Below are positions 16,911-25,017 of a DNA stretch of 64,000 nt, one piece after another (positions within the stretch are counted from its first letter, which is position 1; each line of letters starts with the position of its first letter). A model generated the notes under the pieces. The model had not been told where the DNA came from and searched no databases. It was given only the letters and a program-made list of their open reading frames with translations. Origin of the DNA: Actinobacteria bacterium UBA2272 (GTDB lineage: Bacteria; Actinomycetota; Coriobacteriia; Anaerosomatales; Anaerosomataceae); assembly GCA_002347725.1 (NCBI GenBank), contig DDXA01000004.1, forward strand, positions 868,001 through 932,000, read 5' to 3'. The position numbers were made by a program, and so were the translations under genes.

Positions 16911-17135
16911 CTACACACCGCTGAACAGGTGCGCGACGCGCTCTCGCTCAGCGGGGAACAGGTCGATCGGCACGCGTTGTTCCCCCAGTTTCGAGGCTGC
17001 GATGTAACGCGCGCAGTCCCTGTAGGACCCTCGGCACCATGACGTGCGCAGCCTGCGGACAAACTCCGGCGAGAAGCCGGTCTTGTCTGCAGCGAGGACA
17101 CATGTCCCCAGGTGACGGCATGCGTGAACTGCCAA
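16911..17135 (-). CDS. Small conserved cysteine protein
   Basis: A 74-aa cytosolic protein. The C-terminal half has the pattern WCRGSYRDCARY followed by LGEQRVPIDLFPAE. From memory this resembles a widespread bacterial motif (C..YC.G.y..CARY....LG...VP..L.P) found alone or at the end of signalling proteins; the earlier cysteines CRHLGTC complete a possible metal or Fe-S cluster. Function is unknown. A promoter at 17174-17202 puts transcription start near 17167, so the TTG at 17135 after a GGGGGG tract is preferred over the GTG at 17171, which would lie at the transcript start. Confidence 0.6.
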   Translation of the reverse strand: MAVHACRHLGTCVLAADKTGFSPEFVRRLRTSWCRGSYRDCARYIAASKLGEQRVPIDLFPAERERVAHLFSGV

Positions 17136-17173
17136 CGAATCCCCCCGTGCGTGAATCGTTATTGCAATCACGA

Positions 17174-17202
17174 ACTATACTCGCCTTGGAGCCTGCAGGC
17201 AA
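17174..17202 (-). promoter_or_regulatory. Promoter of the small cysteine protein
   Basis: Minus strand: TTGCCT (17197-17202) and TATAGT (17174-17179) separated by exactly 17 bp. Confidence 0.6.
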
Positions 17203-17215
17203 CGGGTTGGGGTGT

Positions 17216-18949
17216 CTACTTCCTGACCTCGGCTTTGTGCGCCTCGAAGCGCCCGCCGCCTCCCGCCGCGAACTCCTCGTACGGCGGGATCTCGTAGACG
17301 CGCAGGCGGTTGTCGAGGAAGTCGCTGAAGATGAGCAGCTTTCCGTCATCGGAGACGTCGAGTGCGGTCGGCTGGTTACCGGCGATCAGCGCGTCGAGCG
17401 GGCGGCCATCGCTCGTGTCGAAGACCAGGATCGAGCCCCACTCGGGCCCCGGGATGTAGTAGGACTTGGGGTTGTTCTCGCCCCTGCAGCTCACAAAGAG
17501 CATCTTACCGTCGGGCGTGAGGTCGATCGTGTTGGGCTTCTCGTCGGTGTCCACGAACTTCGTGGTCGTGCCGGCGGCCATGTCGTGTACCCAGATGAGA
17601 TCGTCGGCCATGTCCGAGATGAACAGGCGGCCGGTCGCCTCGTCGGCCACGATGTGCCGAAGCGCGCCGCCCCCGGTGAACAGCGCGGTGACCGTGCCGG
17701 TGGCCAGGTCGATCCGCTCGAGGTGTCCGCTGTCGAAGCCCGCGACGTAGAGGGACTTCCCGTCTTCGGTGGCGTACATGCCGCGCGGCGTGTTGGAGAC
17801 GCGGACGCGTGAGACAAGCTCCCCCGTGGCAAGGTCGATGACCGAGACGTCGTCACCCGACCAGTTGCTGGCGTAGAGCGTACTCTCATCCGGCGAGAGT
17901 TCGACCCACTTGGTCCACGCGCTCTTCGTGTCGAACTCGCGGACGACTTTGCGCGTGGCCACGTCGATCTCGAAGCACTTGGCGGTCTCCATCTGCGAGG
18001 TGTACGCGAGCGTCCCGGCCTTGTTGAAGATGACCTCCACCGCGCCGTGTTCGCCGATGTCCACGCCGCCGAGCACCTCGCCGGTGCGGGGGTCGAAGAT
18101 CTGGATGGACGGCGGACCGTTCAGGATGCTCGTCCACGCCTCGCTGCCGTCGTGCGTGACCGAGACTCCCTTGGGCGCGCCGAGCGTGGTGATGGTGCCG
18201 AGGCCGTGGAGGATCTGGCCCTCGGGATCGAGGTAGTACTCGAGTGCGAGCGGGGAGTCCAAGAACAGCTCGCGGGTGAACGCGTTGTAGCCGTTCATCG
18301 AAAGCGCGAGCGTGACCGGACCGGCTGCCACCTGCTGCTCGAAGGGCGTGGTGCCCGAGAGCACCTGGCCGTCGGCACGGGTCATCGTGCACGCCGCGCC
18401 CTCGGGATGGGTGATGATCGAGACGGTCTGCGGCAGCGCCGCGAGCGTGTAGTCGAGCCTGGCCTTGCGGCCGCGCTTGAGCTCGGCGGCCACGGTGACC
18501 GGCTCGAACCCGGCGCGCTCGCAGACGACCGTGTACGTGCCGGGCTCCATATCCTCGACCTCGAGCGTGCCGGTGCCGACCACCGAACCGTCGAAGAGGA
18601 TCATCGCGTCGGCGGGCGTGACCGTGATGAGTGCCGAGGCAGGTCGCGTAAGCACGAAGGCCGCGACGCCTGCCGCTGCGAGCATGACGACGACGAGGAT
18701 CGCGAGGGCTCGTGCGCGGCCGCCGGTGCGCCTCGGGCCGCGGCCGGGTCTGCGACCGTGCGCCTTGCCTGCCACATACTGCGGCCGGGGCGTGCCACGC
18801 GATGCGCCTCCGGAGCCCCGGCTTGCCATGCGACCCGGTTCGACGACAGGCGGACGCGCGCGCCTGGTCTTCTTCGCGCTGTGACGGTCAGATCTCCGGT
18901 AGCCGTACTCGTCCATCGTCTCGTGATCTCGCTTCATTCGGCCGCACAT
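17216..18949 (-). CDS. Membrane-anchored PEGA and YVTN beta-propeller protein
   Basis: A 577-aa protein. A basic cytoplasmic N-terminus of about 85 residues is followed by one transmembrane helix (ALAILVVVMLAAAGVAAFVL). Outside there are two PEGA-type domains (one ending near LDYTLAAL, the next with PEGAACTM). The rest is a YVTN-like seven-bladed beta-propeller with repeats such as VSVIDLATGELV and LYVAGFDSGHLERIDLATG. Such proteins bind surface ligands or partners; no enzyme site is visible. Start ATG 18949 is not supported by a strong ribosome site; in-frame ATGs at 18937 and 18916 are alternatives. Confidence 0.8.
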   Translation of the reverse strand: MCGRMKRDHETMDEYGYRRSDRHSAKKTRRARPPVVEPGRMASRGSGGASRGTPRPQYVAGKAHGRRPGRGPRRTGGRARALAILVVVMLAAAGVAAFVLTRPASALITVTPADAMILFDGSVVGTGTLEVEDMEPGTYTVVCERAGFEPVTVAAELKRGRKARLDYTLAALPQTVSIITHPEGAACTMTRADGQVLSGTTPFEQQVAAGPVTLALSMNGYNAFTRELFLDSPLALEYYLDPEGQILHGLGTITTLGAPKGVSVTHDGSEAWTSILNGPPSIQIFDPRTGEVLGGVDIGEHGAVEVIFNKAGTLAYTSQMETAKCFEIDVATRKVVREFDTKSAWTKWVELSPDESTLYASNWSGDDVSVIDLATGELVSRVRVSNTPRGMYATEDGKSLYVAGFDSGHLERIDLATGTVTALFTGGGALRHIVADEATGRLFISDMADDLIWVHDMAAGTTTKFVDTDEKPNTIDLTPDGKMLFVSCRGENNPKSYYIPGPEWGSILVFDTSDGRPLDALIAGNQPTALDVSDDGKLLIFSDFLDNRLRVYEIPPYEEFAAGGGGRFEAHKAEVRK

Positions 18950-18997
18950 ACCGTACCATGCCGAACGCGCGACTCCGCGGGCCTTCGTCTGCGCCGC

Positions 18998-19492
18998 TCA
19001 AGCGCCGATTCCGAGTTCCCACTCGACGAGCGCGATCGCTTCGTCGGGTGTTGCGGCGTCAAGCAGCCGTCCGCTGCCCGTGGCGCGCATCGCAGGCCCC
19101 GGATCCCAGCCGAGCACGATGACCGTCTTGCCTGCCGTGAGCGCCAACGCCACCTCGGAAAGCGTGCCGGCGCCGCCCGGCAGCGCGATCACCACGTCGC
19201 TCGAAAGGACGTTGATGACGTTGCGGGCGTCTCCCATCCCGGTGCGGATCGCCACGTCCAGGTGCTCGCTTGCCTCCGAGCCGTCGGCAGCCGGCAGCAC
19301 CCCGATGACCAGCCCGCCCACTTCGCGCGCACCGCGAGAAGCCGCGTCCATCACGCCGGTGGCCCGGCCACCGGTGAGCAGCACCCAGCCGTGCCCGGCG
19401 ATCATCGCCCCGAGCCTGTGTGCCAACGAGAAGGCGGCCCCATCGAGGGGCCGCCCTGATCCCATCACGCCGATGACGGTGCGCACACGCAT
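18998..19492 (-). CDS. TIGR00725-like LOG-family protein
   Basis: A 164-aa Rossmann-like protein of the lysine-decarboxylase-like/LOG superfamily. It shows GVMGSGRP at the N-terminus, LLTGGRATGVMDAASRGA, and the diagnostic PGGAGTLSEVALAL. Family members bind nucleotides or hydrolyse nucleoside monophosphates; some are DNA-uptake or nucleotide-handling proteins. The specific substrate is not known. The ATG 19492 is chosen; a GTG at 19486 has better ribosome-site spacing to GAGGGG and is a possible alternative. It lies between the propeller gene and the SIMPL lipoprotein on the same strand. Confidence 0.8.
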   Translation of the reverse strand: MRVRTVIGVMGSGRPLDGAAFSLAHRLGAMIAGHGWVLLTGGRATGVMDAASRGAREVGGLVIGVLPAADGSEASEHLDVAIRTGMGDARNVINVLSSDVVIALPGGAGTLSEVALALTAGKTVIVLGWDPGPAMRATGSGRLLDAATPDEAIALVEWELGIGA

Positions 19493-19509
19493 CACCCCTC
19501 GGCGCTATG

Positions 19510-20229
19510 TTACTTGAGTTCGAAGACCACCGTCACATTGGCGGCCACGTCGAGCTGGCCGGGTTCGATGGCGACCGAGTAGTCGGCCGCCGCGGCGCGC
19601 TCGAGCCCTCCGTAGTAGATGGGCGGCACGGTCACGCCCGCCTCGCTCACGCTGATGATCTCGCCGAGCGTCTTGCCGGCAGCTTTGGCCATGGTCTCGG
19701 CACGCCTGCGCGCATCGGCGATGGCATCGTCGATCGCGGCGTCCTCAGCGCCGTCCCGGTCGTCGAGGGTGAAGTTCGGCCCGCCGATGTCGGTCGCTCC
19801 GGCGCCACTGGCGGCGCCGATGACGTCACCGATCTTGTCCAGGTCGCGAATCTTCACGCGCACCTGCACGTTTGCGCGGTAGCCGGTCACCGTGGGCGCC
19901 TTGCCCTCGCTGCCCGAGTACTCGGGATACACACTCACGTTGGCGGTCTGGACGTCGTCGGTGGGGATGCCGGCGTCTTTGATGGCCGACACGATCGCCT
20001 CGGCCGACTCGCCCGCAGTGTCGAGTGCGGCCTTGGCCTCGGGCTCGAGGACGGTCACGCCGAAGTACATCTCGGCCGTGTCCGGGGCCGCCAGCGATGT
20101 ACCCGTGCCCGACGAGGTGACGGTGTTGAGCGGCACCGCGCCTTCAGAGGTGACGATCTTTGTGGTGCAGCCTGTTGCCGCCAGCGCTCCGGCGACCACG
20201 ATGGCGACGACGATCAAGCGTCGGTCCAT
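19510..20229 (-). CDS. SIMPL-domain (DUF541) lipoprotein
   Basis: Secreted lipoprotein of 239 aa. The signal peptide ends in lipobox AATGC. The mature part is a SIMPL/DUF541 domain: VTSSGTGTSLAAPDTAEM near the N-terminus, then TANVSVYPEYS, YRANVQVRVKIRDLD, and the DAIADARRRAETMAKAAG helix. These proteins form oligomeric beta-alpha assemblies, and some are linked to oxidative stress; the local role is unknown. ATG 20229 has AAGGAGGGG upstream. It is followed at 14 bp by the LOG-like gene and may be co-transcribed with it. Confidence 0.85.
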   Translation of the reverse strand: MDRRLIVVAIVVAGALAATGCTTKIVTSEGAVPLNTVTSSGTGTSLAAPDTAEMYFGVTVLEPEAKAALDTAGESAEAIVSAIKDAGIPTDDVQTANVSVYPEYSGSEGKAPTVTGYRANVQVRVKIRDLDKIGDVIGAASGAGATDIGGPNFTLDDRDGAEDAAIDDAIADARRRAETMAKAAGKTLGEIISVSEAGVTVPPIYYGGLERAAAADYSVAIEPGQLDVAANVTVVFELK

Positions 20230-20298
20230 GACCCCTCCTTGCGTTGTATGCGCGCGACGGCGCCTGTCATGCGGGTGTGCATATACCCTCAGACGGTA

Positions 20299-20332
20299 AG
20301 AAGACCCCGCCGGTTTCCTGGCGAGGTCTTCT
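20299..20332 (-). terminator. Rho-independent-like hairpin after tRNA-Arg
   Basis: AGAAGACC with CGCC pairs with GGCG and GGTCTTCT (8+4 bp, one mismatch). On the minus strand it follows the tRNA-Arg gene and runs into a short T-rich tract (TTCTTACC). Confidence 0.6.
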
Positions 20333-20343
20333 GATTGTCCGTG

Positions 20344-20420
20344 TGGCGCGCCCTGCAGGATTCGAACCTGCGACCTTCTGATTCGTAGTCAGACGCTCTA
20401 TCCGGCTGAGCTAAGGGCGC
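20344..20420 (-). tRNA. tRNA-Arg (ACG)
   Basis: A full cloverleaf of 77 nt with encoded CCA. The acceptor is GCGCCCT/AGGGCGC. The anticodon arm is TCTGA-CTACGAA-TCAGA, giving anticodon ACG. The T loop is TTCGAAT. A34 should be converted to inosine by TadA, encoded at 27164. It is 52 bp downstream of the tRNA-Ser(GCT) gene on the same strand. Confidence 0.95.
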
Positions 20421-20472
20421 ATTGCGCGCGCGGGGCTTTCGTATCCTGCCCTCTCGCACGCGAGATGTCAAA

Positions 20473-20566
20473 TGGCGGAGAGTGAGGGATTCGAACCCTC
20501 GAAGGAGTAATTAACCCCTTACTCGCTTAGCAGGCGAGCGCCTTCAGCCGACTCGGCCAACTCTCC
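20473..20566 (-). tRNA. tRNA-Ser (GCT)
   Basis: A 94-nt class II tRNA with encoded CCA and a long variable arm. Acceptor GGAGAGT pairs with ACTCTCC. The anticodon loop CTGCTAA lies between CTCGC and GCGAG, giving GCT (reads AGC/AGU). The T loop is TTCGAAT. It is the upstream member of a pair with tRNA-Arg. Confidence 0.95.
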
Positions 20567-20644
20567 GGAAGTGAAGCGGCGCCCATTGTAGCAGGGAGTG
20601 CGGGGGCCGTCACCGTGCATGCGGCCGCGACGGCGACCGCCCCA

Positions 20645-21310
20645 CTACGCGACCCGGCCGTCGATCAGCGTGAGTGATTCGTCGGCGTGTGCCGCCATGC
20701 GGGGGTCATGCGTGACCATGAGGCAGGTCATGTCCCGCTCGTGGATCTGCTGCCCGAGGAGCTCGACCACCTGCAGCCCGCGCTCGGTGTCCAGACTCGA
20801 GGTCGGCTCGTCGACGAGCATGATCTCCGGAGCGTTCATCAGCGCCCGTGCGATCGCCACGCGCTGGCGCTCTCCGCCCGATAGGAGGGACGGCTTGTGG
20901 GCGGCGCGGGCGGTGAGGCCGAAGTCGGCAAGCAGCGTGTCGGCGAGCTCGCGATGCGTGCGCGTCACCCGGCCGGAGAGGTGCGGTACGAGCAGCAGGT
21001 TCTCCCTCGCGGTGAGGTATGGCACGAGGTGGTGGTCCTGGAACACGAGACCGACCTTCTCGCGGCGGAATCTCGCGGCCTGCGCGGTGGTTCTGAGGTG
21101 CACTGCGTGGCCGCCCATCACGATCTCGCCCGAGGTGGGCTCAAGCAGCCCGGCGATGATCGAGACGAGCGTGGTCTTGCCCGAGCCCGATGGACCCAGG
21201 ATCGCGAGTAGCTTCCCTTTGCCGAGCGTGAAAGAGACGTCATCGAGTGCCGTGACCCGGGTGCGCCCCTCACCGTACGACCTGGTGATATTCCTGACCT
21301 CGAGCATCAC
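20645..21310 (-). CDS. ABC transporter ATP-binding protein, LolD/MacB type
   Basis: ATPase of 221 aa that pairs with the FtsX-like permease encoded immediately upstream (4-bp overlap). Walker A is GPSGSGKTTLVS, the signature is LLSGGERQRVAIARAL, and Walker B is IMLVDEPTSSLD. The family moves lipoproteins, peptides or macrolides, or acts in mechanotransmission, rather than taking up small solutes. There is no periplasmic adaptor gene here, so the substrate is unknown. It ends 78 bp from the tRNA-Ser(GCT) gene. Confidence 0.93.
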   Translation of the reverse strand: MMLEVRNITRSYGEGRTRVTALDDVSFTLGKGKLLAILGPSGSGKTTLVSIIAGLLEPTSGEIVMGGHAVHLRTTAQAARFRREKVGLVFQDHHLVPYLTARENLLLVPHLSGRVTRTHRELADTLLADFGLTARAAHKPSLLSGGERQRVAIARALMNAPEIMLVDEPTSSLDTERGLQVVELLGQQIHERDMTCLMVTHDPRMAAHADESLTLIDGRVA

Positions 21311-22458
21311 GGCTCCGTCCGGCCGAGCGCCGTTGCCGGATCGATCTTGAGGATGCTGCGAAGCGAGAACAGGCTGCCGAGATACGCGGTGCCGAATATG
21401 GCGAGCACGCTCGTGGCCCAGCGAGCCGGGTCGGGGTCGAAGGCCATCATCGGGGGCATCCCCGCGCCGGCAGCGATCGCGAGTGCGGTGCCGAACACCG
21501 TCGCGACGGTCACCAGGATGGTGATCTGGATGATGAGCTCCCGGTAGAGGTGGGCGTTCGAGGCGCCGATGGCCTTGATGGCGGCCACCTGACTCGTCTT
21601 GTGGAGTGTGGTGATGTAGAAGAACACGCCGACGAGCAGGGCGCCGATCACGATCGAGACCACCTGGATCCCGCCCACGGCCAGGATCATCTCGGGCATT
21701 CCGTTGCCGGCTCTGGCGGAGTCAGCAGGTGTGGCAAGGGCGTACGAACCGTCGAACTCGCGCTCGATGTCGGCGATGGAGACGCCATCTCCAAGCTCGA
21801 TCGCGGCGACCGAGGCGCTGCCGGCAAACTCGCGCGCCATCCGTGCGCCGGCCTCGGCATCGGCTCCGCCTTCATCCTCGACACGGCCGAGAACCGAGGC
21901 GACGTGCAGGTCCTCCCAGGTGGAGAGGTTCACGAACAGCGTGGGCACCATGACGTAGCGCCGGTCCTCCGTGAACCCGACCACGGTGAGATCGGCGTTC
22001 ACGGGAGTGAGCGTGAGCGTGTCACCCAGTTCGACGCCCTCGAGCTTAGCGGTCACGTCGACCACCGCTTCTCCCGGGCCCGGTTCGCCCGTGCCCTCGA
22101 CGATCGGCAGCTGGTCGAACCGGTCGCCCAGGCCCAGTATGCGGACGTCGAAGGGCTCCTCGGCAGATCCCACGGTGGCGAAGGTGTGTCCCACGCCGTA
22201 GACGCTCTTGACGCCCGGGGTGGCGGCGATCACCTTCAGGTCGTTCGCGGTCAGGATGCTTCGCTCGAGCGTGGGGTAGGTGTCCCGCTGGAAGACGAGT
22301 GCGTCGGCGGCGAGCGAGGACTTGGCGCCCGACATCCCGGTCAGCAGTCCTTCGGACATCGCCGAGGTGACCATCGTCAGTGACACGACCAGTCCGATCG
22401 CGAGAGCGATCAGGCCGAACTTGAGCTTGCTTCCGAGCAGTTCCTTGAGCGCGAGCAA
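21307..22458 (-). CDS. FtsX/MacB-like ABC transporter permease
   Basis: A 383-aa membrane protein with an N-terminal helix (FGLIALAIGLVVSLTMV), a large extracytoplasmic domain of MacB_PCD type (about residues 45-230), and three C-terminal helices. FKTSQVA-like ITTLHKTSQVAAIKAIG precedes the last helices, typical of FtsX proteins. The TTG at 22458 follows GGGAG by 5 nt. An ATG at 22488 is in frame, but its A is the last base of the upstream tRNA-Ser CCA, so it would be lost in tRNA maturation. It partners the ATPase gene that overlaps its 3' end by 4 bp. Confidence 0.88.
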   Translation of the reverse strand: MLALKELLGSKLKFGLIALAIGLVVSLTMVTSAMSEGLLTGMSGAKSSLAADALVFQRDTYPTLERSILTANDLKVIAATPGVKSVYGVGHTFATVGSAEEPFDVRILGLGDRFDQLPIVEGTGEPGPGEAVVDVTAKLEGVELGDTLTLTPVNADLTVVGFTEDRRYVMVPTLFVNLSTWEDLHVASVLGRVEDEGGADAEAGARMAREFAGSASVAAIELGDGVSIADIEREFDGSYALATPADSARAGNGMPEMILAVGGIQVVSIVIGALLVGVFFYITTLHKTSQVAAIKAIGASNAHLYRELIIQITILVTVATVFGTALAIAAGAGMPPMMAFDPDPARWATSVLAIFGTAYLGSLFSLRSILKIDPATALGRTEP

Positions 22459-22487
22459 AGCGGCTCCCTGCTGTGGTTGCTGTCGCA

Positions 22488-22577
22488 TGGCGGAGGGGGT
22501 GGGATTCGAACCCACGAGACCCTTGCGGGCCTACCGGTTTTCAAGACCGGAGCATTCAACCACTCTGCCACCCCTCC
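22488..22577 (-). tRNA. tRNA-Ser (TGA)
   Basis: A 90-nt class II tRNA with encoded CCA. Acceptor GGAGGGG pairs with CCCCTCC. The anticodon loop CTTGAAA lies between CCGGT and ACCGG, giving TGA. The variable arm is GGCCCGCAAGGGTC. The final A of CCA is also the A of an in-frame ATG of the FtsX-like permease. Confidence 0.95.
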
Positions 22578-22629
22578 GCGCACGAGGATTATAGCCTGCG
22601 CACCCCCGGCCGTCCTGCGCTGCAGGCAA

Positions 22630-24420
22630 TCAGTCCATCGGCACGAAGCCGGCGTATGCCTTGATGAGGTCCTGTTTGGTGACCACGCCGATCACGTGGT
22701 CGCTGTCGGCAGGGTCTACGACCACGACGCGACCGATACCGTGACGCTCGATCAGATCGAGCGCGACGCGCGACGAGTCCGTAGGAACGACGGTGACGGG
22801 CTCGGCCGACATGATCTCGGAGATGGAGGTCTGTTCACGTGCACCACCCGCGTACGGTACCGTCTGCGCGTCCTTCCAGCTGACCACGCCGACGAGACGG
22901 TCCGCGGCGTCGAGGACGGGGAACCCGTGATGGCCGGTCGACCCGATGAGTCGCAGCAGTCCGATCACCGAGAGATCCGCAGCAGCGGTGACGGGTTCCG
23001 GCGTGTAGATGCGCGCTACCGGCACCCGCCTGAGGACGTCTTGCTGCTCGCGCGTGGCGCTTGCGTGTTGGCTCGCGTAGATCGTGTGGTTGCCAGACGC
23101 GAGCGACGCCGCGGTATTGGCGATGACGAGCGGCACGATGAGCGTGAAGTTGCGCGTACTCTCGCACAGCAGGATCGCCGTGGCCAGCGGCACCTTGGCG
23201 ACCGACGCGTACACGGCCCCCATCCCGGCTATGACGTACAGGGACGGGTTGGCCGCGGCATCCGGGAAGAGCTGCACCGCTGCGCTCCCGATGAGTCCGC
23301 CGAGCGCCGCACCGATGAACAGCGCGGGTGCCATGTCGCCACCCGCGCCACCCGAGCCGATCGTGAGCGAGGTTGCCACGATCTTGCCGAACACGAGTAG
23401 GAGCAGCATCCCTGCGCCAAGGCGGTAGTCGATCATGTTCTGGATGGTCCCGTAACCCATGCCCATGACGCGTGGCACGGCCAGGCCGAGCAGCCCGAGG
23501 GCGAGGCCGCCGAGTGCGGGCTTCAGCCAGTTCGGGATCGCCAGCCGCCTGAAGCGCTCGAAGACCCCGTAGAAGACGCGGATGTACGTGATACCCACCA
23601 GACTTGCCGTGGCGCCGATGATCAGCACTACGGCGATGTCGAACAGGTCGAGGTCCCACGCGAACGGCGCGCGAAACATCGGCTCGAAACCGAAGAAGAG
23701 TGAGAACAGGAGGTAGGAGGTAAGCGAGCTGACGAGACTCGGCCCGAGGTAGTCGTCCTCCATGCCGTAGATGTACAGGACGCTGACGGCGAACAGCGCC
23801 GCACCGATCGGGGCGCGGAAGACCGCGCCGAGACCCGCGGCCACGCCGCAGATAGCGAGCACCCGGATGTCTTCTTCGGTGAAGCTGAAGCGCAGCCGTT
23901 CGGGCAGCCGGAGACCTTCGATGATGCGGGCCGCGATCGAGCCGATCCCGGCACCGACGAGGACGGTCGGTCCCTCCCGGCCGGCGCTTCCGCCGGTGGA
24001 CAGCGTGATCGCCGATGTGACGGCGGTCATGAGCGACGTGCGGCGGGGGAGACGGCCGTTGTCGTCGTGGATGGCGTCTATCGCGCGGTCGGTAGCTCCC
24101 GGACTATCGAATGCTTCGGGGGTGAACCGTGCTCGCAGCACGCCGACCAGCAGCCCGCCGAGTGCGGGCACCAGGGGGAGCAGCCAGGGAGCGGGGGCCG
24201 CGCTCGTGAAGGCGCCGACCACACCGTCGAGTGATTCGAGCAGCCAGACGAAGGCGGCGGCGGCAAGCCCGCCGAGCGTGCCGGTCAGGCCTCCCAGGAT
24301 CGACCACTTGTAGAACCGGTTCCAGTTCTGCAGCAGGTGAGCTCTGGCGCGGAGTGCCTCGATCGTGTCCCTGACCATCTCGCCCCGTGAGCGGATCGGC
24401 ATCTCTGGCGGTTCGACCAT
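22630..24420 (-). CDS. ClC-family chloride channel/antiporter with two CBS domains
   Basis: A 596-aa membrane protein that moves chloride (or another anion) and probably exchanges protons. The ClC selectivity motifs are visible: GSAGREGP near residue 155, and later a TIGSGGAGGDMAPALFIGA stretch. About ten hydrophobic helices are followed by two C-terminal CBS domains (MSAEPVTVVPTDSS and VDPADSDHVIGVVTKQDLI) that usually bind adenine nucleotides and regulate the pore. ATG 24420 has GGAG 8 nt upstream; the longer upstream frame was rejected. Transport direction is not decidable from sequence. Confidence 0.92.
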   Translation of the reverse strand: MVEPPEMPIRSRGEMVRDTIEALRARAHLLQNWNRFYKWSILGGLTGTLGGLAAAAFVWLLESLDGVVGAFTSAAPAPWLLPLVPALGGLLVGVLRARFTPEAFDSPGATDRAIDAIHDDNGRLPRRTSLMTAVTSAITLSTGGSAGREGPTVLVGAGIGSIAARIIEGLRLPERLRFSFTEEDIRVLAICGVAAGLGAVFRAPIGAALFAVSVLYIYGMEDDYLGPSLVSSLTSYLLFSLFFGFEPMFRAPFAWDLDLFDIAVVLIIGATASLVGITYIRVFYGVFERFRRLAIPNWLKPALGGLALGLLGLAVPRVMGMGYGTIQNMIDYRLGAGMLLLLVFGKIVATSLTIGSGGAGGDMAPALFIGAALGGLIGSAAVQLFPDAAANPSLYVIAGMGAVYASVAKVPLATAILLCESTRNFTLIVPLVIANTAASLASGNHTIYASQHASATREQQDVLRRVPVARIYTPEPVTAAADLSVIGLLRLIGSTGHHGFPVLDAADRLVGVVSWKDAQTVPYAGGAREQTSISEIMSAEPVTVVPTDSSRVALDLIERHGIGRVVVVDPADSDHVIGVVTKQDLIKAYAGFVPMD

Positions 24421-24583
24421 CTCACGCGCTCCGTTCCGCGCCGGGATACCCGGGCGCGATGAGCGTGCCGATGACGACCAGGTCGAGCCAGGCGCCAGAC
24501 TGCATCCAGGACCTCCGGAGGCTGCGTTTCTCTCACGAGGGTAACGCAACCGGTGCCGGACGGCAGACAGCCACAGCTGCGCG

Positions 24584-24611
24584 AGGCCCCCGTCGTTCCC
24601 GACGGGGGCCT
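24584..24611 (-). terminator. Perfect 12-bp hairpin after the PadR operon
   Basis: AGGCCCCCGTCG pairs perfectly with CGACGGGGGCCT around a four-base loop. It lies downstream of the last gene of the PadR operon and upstream of the ClC gene. No T-tract follows, so termination efficiency is uncertain. Confidence 0.55.
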
Positions 24612-24660
24612 GGAGGAGCGCTTCTGTGCGGTCGGGTCGCTCCGGCCGGCGTCTGATCGG

Positions 24661-24969
24661 CTACGCTCCCGAGGGAGCCGGCACATCTGCTGCGTACTGC
24701 GTCGCCGGCTGCGCCAGCGAACCACGCCTTACCTTGGTGTAGACCATGAAGAAGTAGGGGATCGCCGCTATCTGGGTCAGCAGGATCAGCAGCACCCAGA
24801 GGAGCCGGTTGTTGCTCGTTGCTGTGGCGCCCGGGTACTCCCACTCCTCGCGCACCACCGAGTCGATGAGCATCCACAGCCACAGCAGGGGAGCGGCGAG
24901 GGAGAGCACCACCACTACCAGCGTGAACGATGCGACGCTCACACCAAAGACCAGTCCGATCGCTTCCAT
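24661..24969 (-). CDS. Small two-TM membrane protein of the PadR operon
   Basis: A 102-aa membrane protein with two predicted helices (about residues 10-35 and 58-78) separated by a short charged loop (VVREEWEYPG). RLLWVLLILLTQIAAIPYFF resembles the PLDc_N domain found in phage-shock and phospholipase-D-type proteins; the match is by eye. ATG 24969 is used (MEAIG). It lies 48 bp downstream of the toastrack-like lipoprotein gene and is likely the last gene of the unit, ending at the hairpin 24584-24611. Confidence 0.65.
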   Translation of the reverse strand: MEAIGLVFGVSVASFTLVVVVLSLAAPLLWLWMLIDSVVREEWEYPGATATSNNRLLWVLLILLTQIAAIPYFFMVYTKVRRGSLAQPATQYAADVPAPSGA

Positions 24970-25017
24970 CACGTACATCCTTCCATCCGAGCAGGCCCGA
25001 AGTGGCCTGCGGGTCGT

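Noticed and set aside
18047..19459. 470-aa plus-strand frame under the PEGA/propeller gene
   Set aside because: Compositional artefact; the minus strand holds the recognisable propeller repeats.
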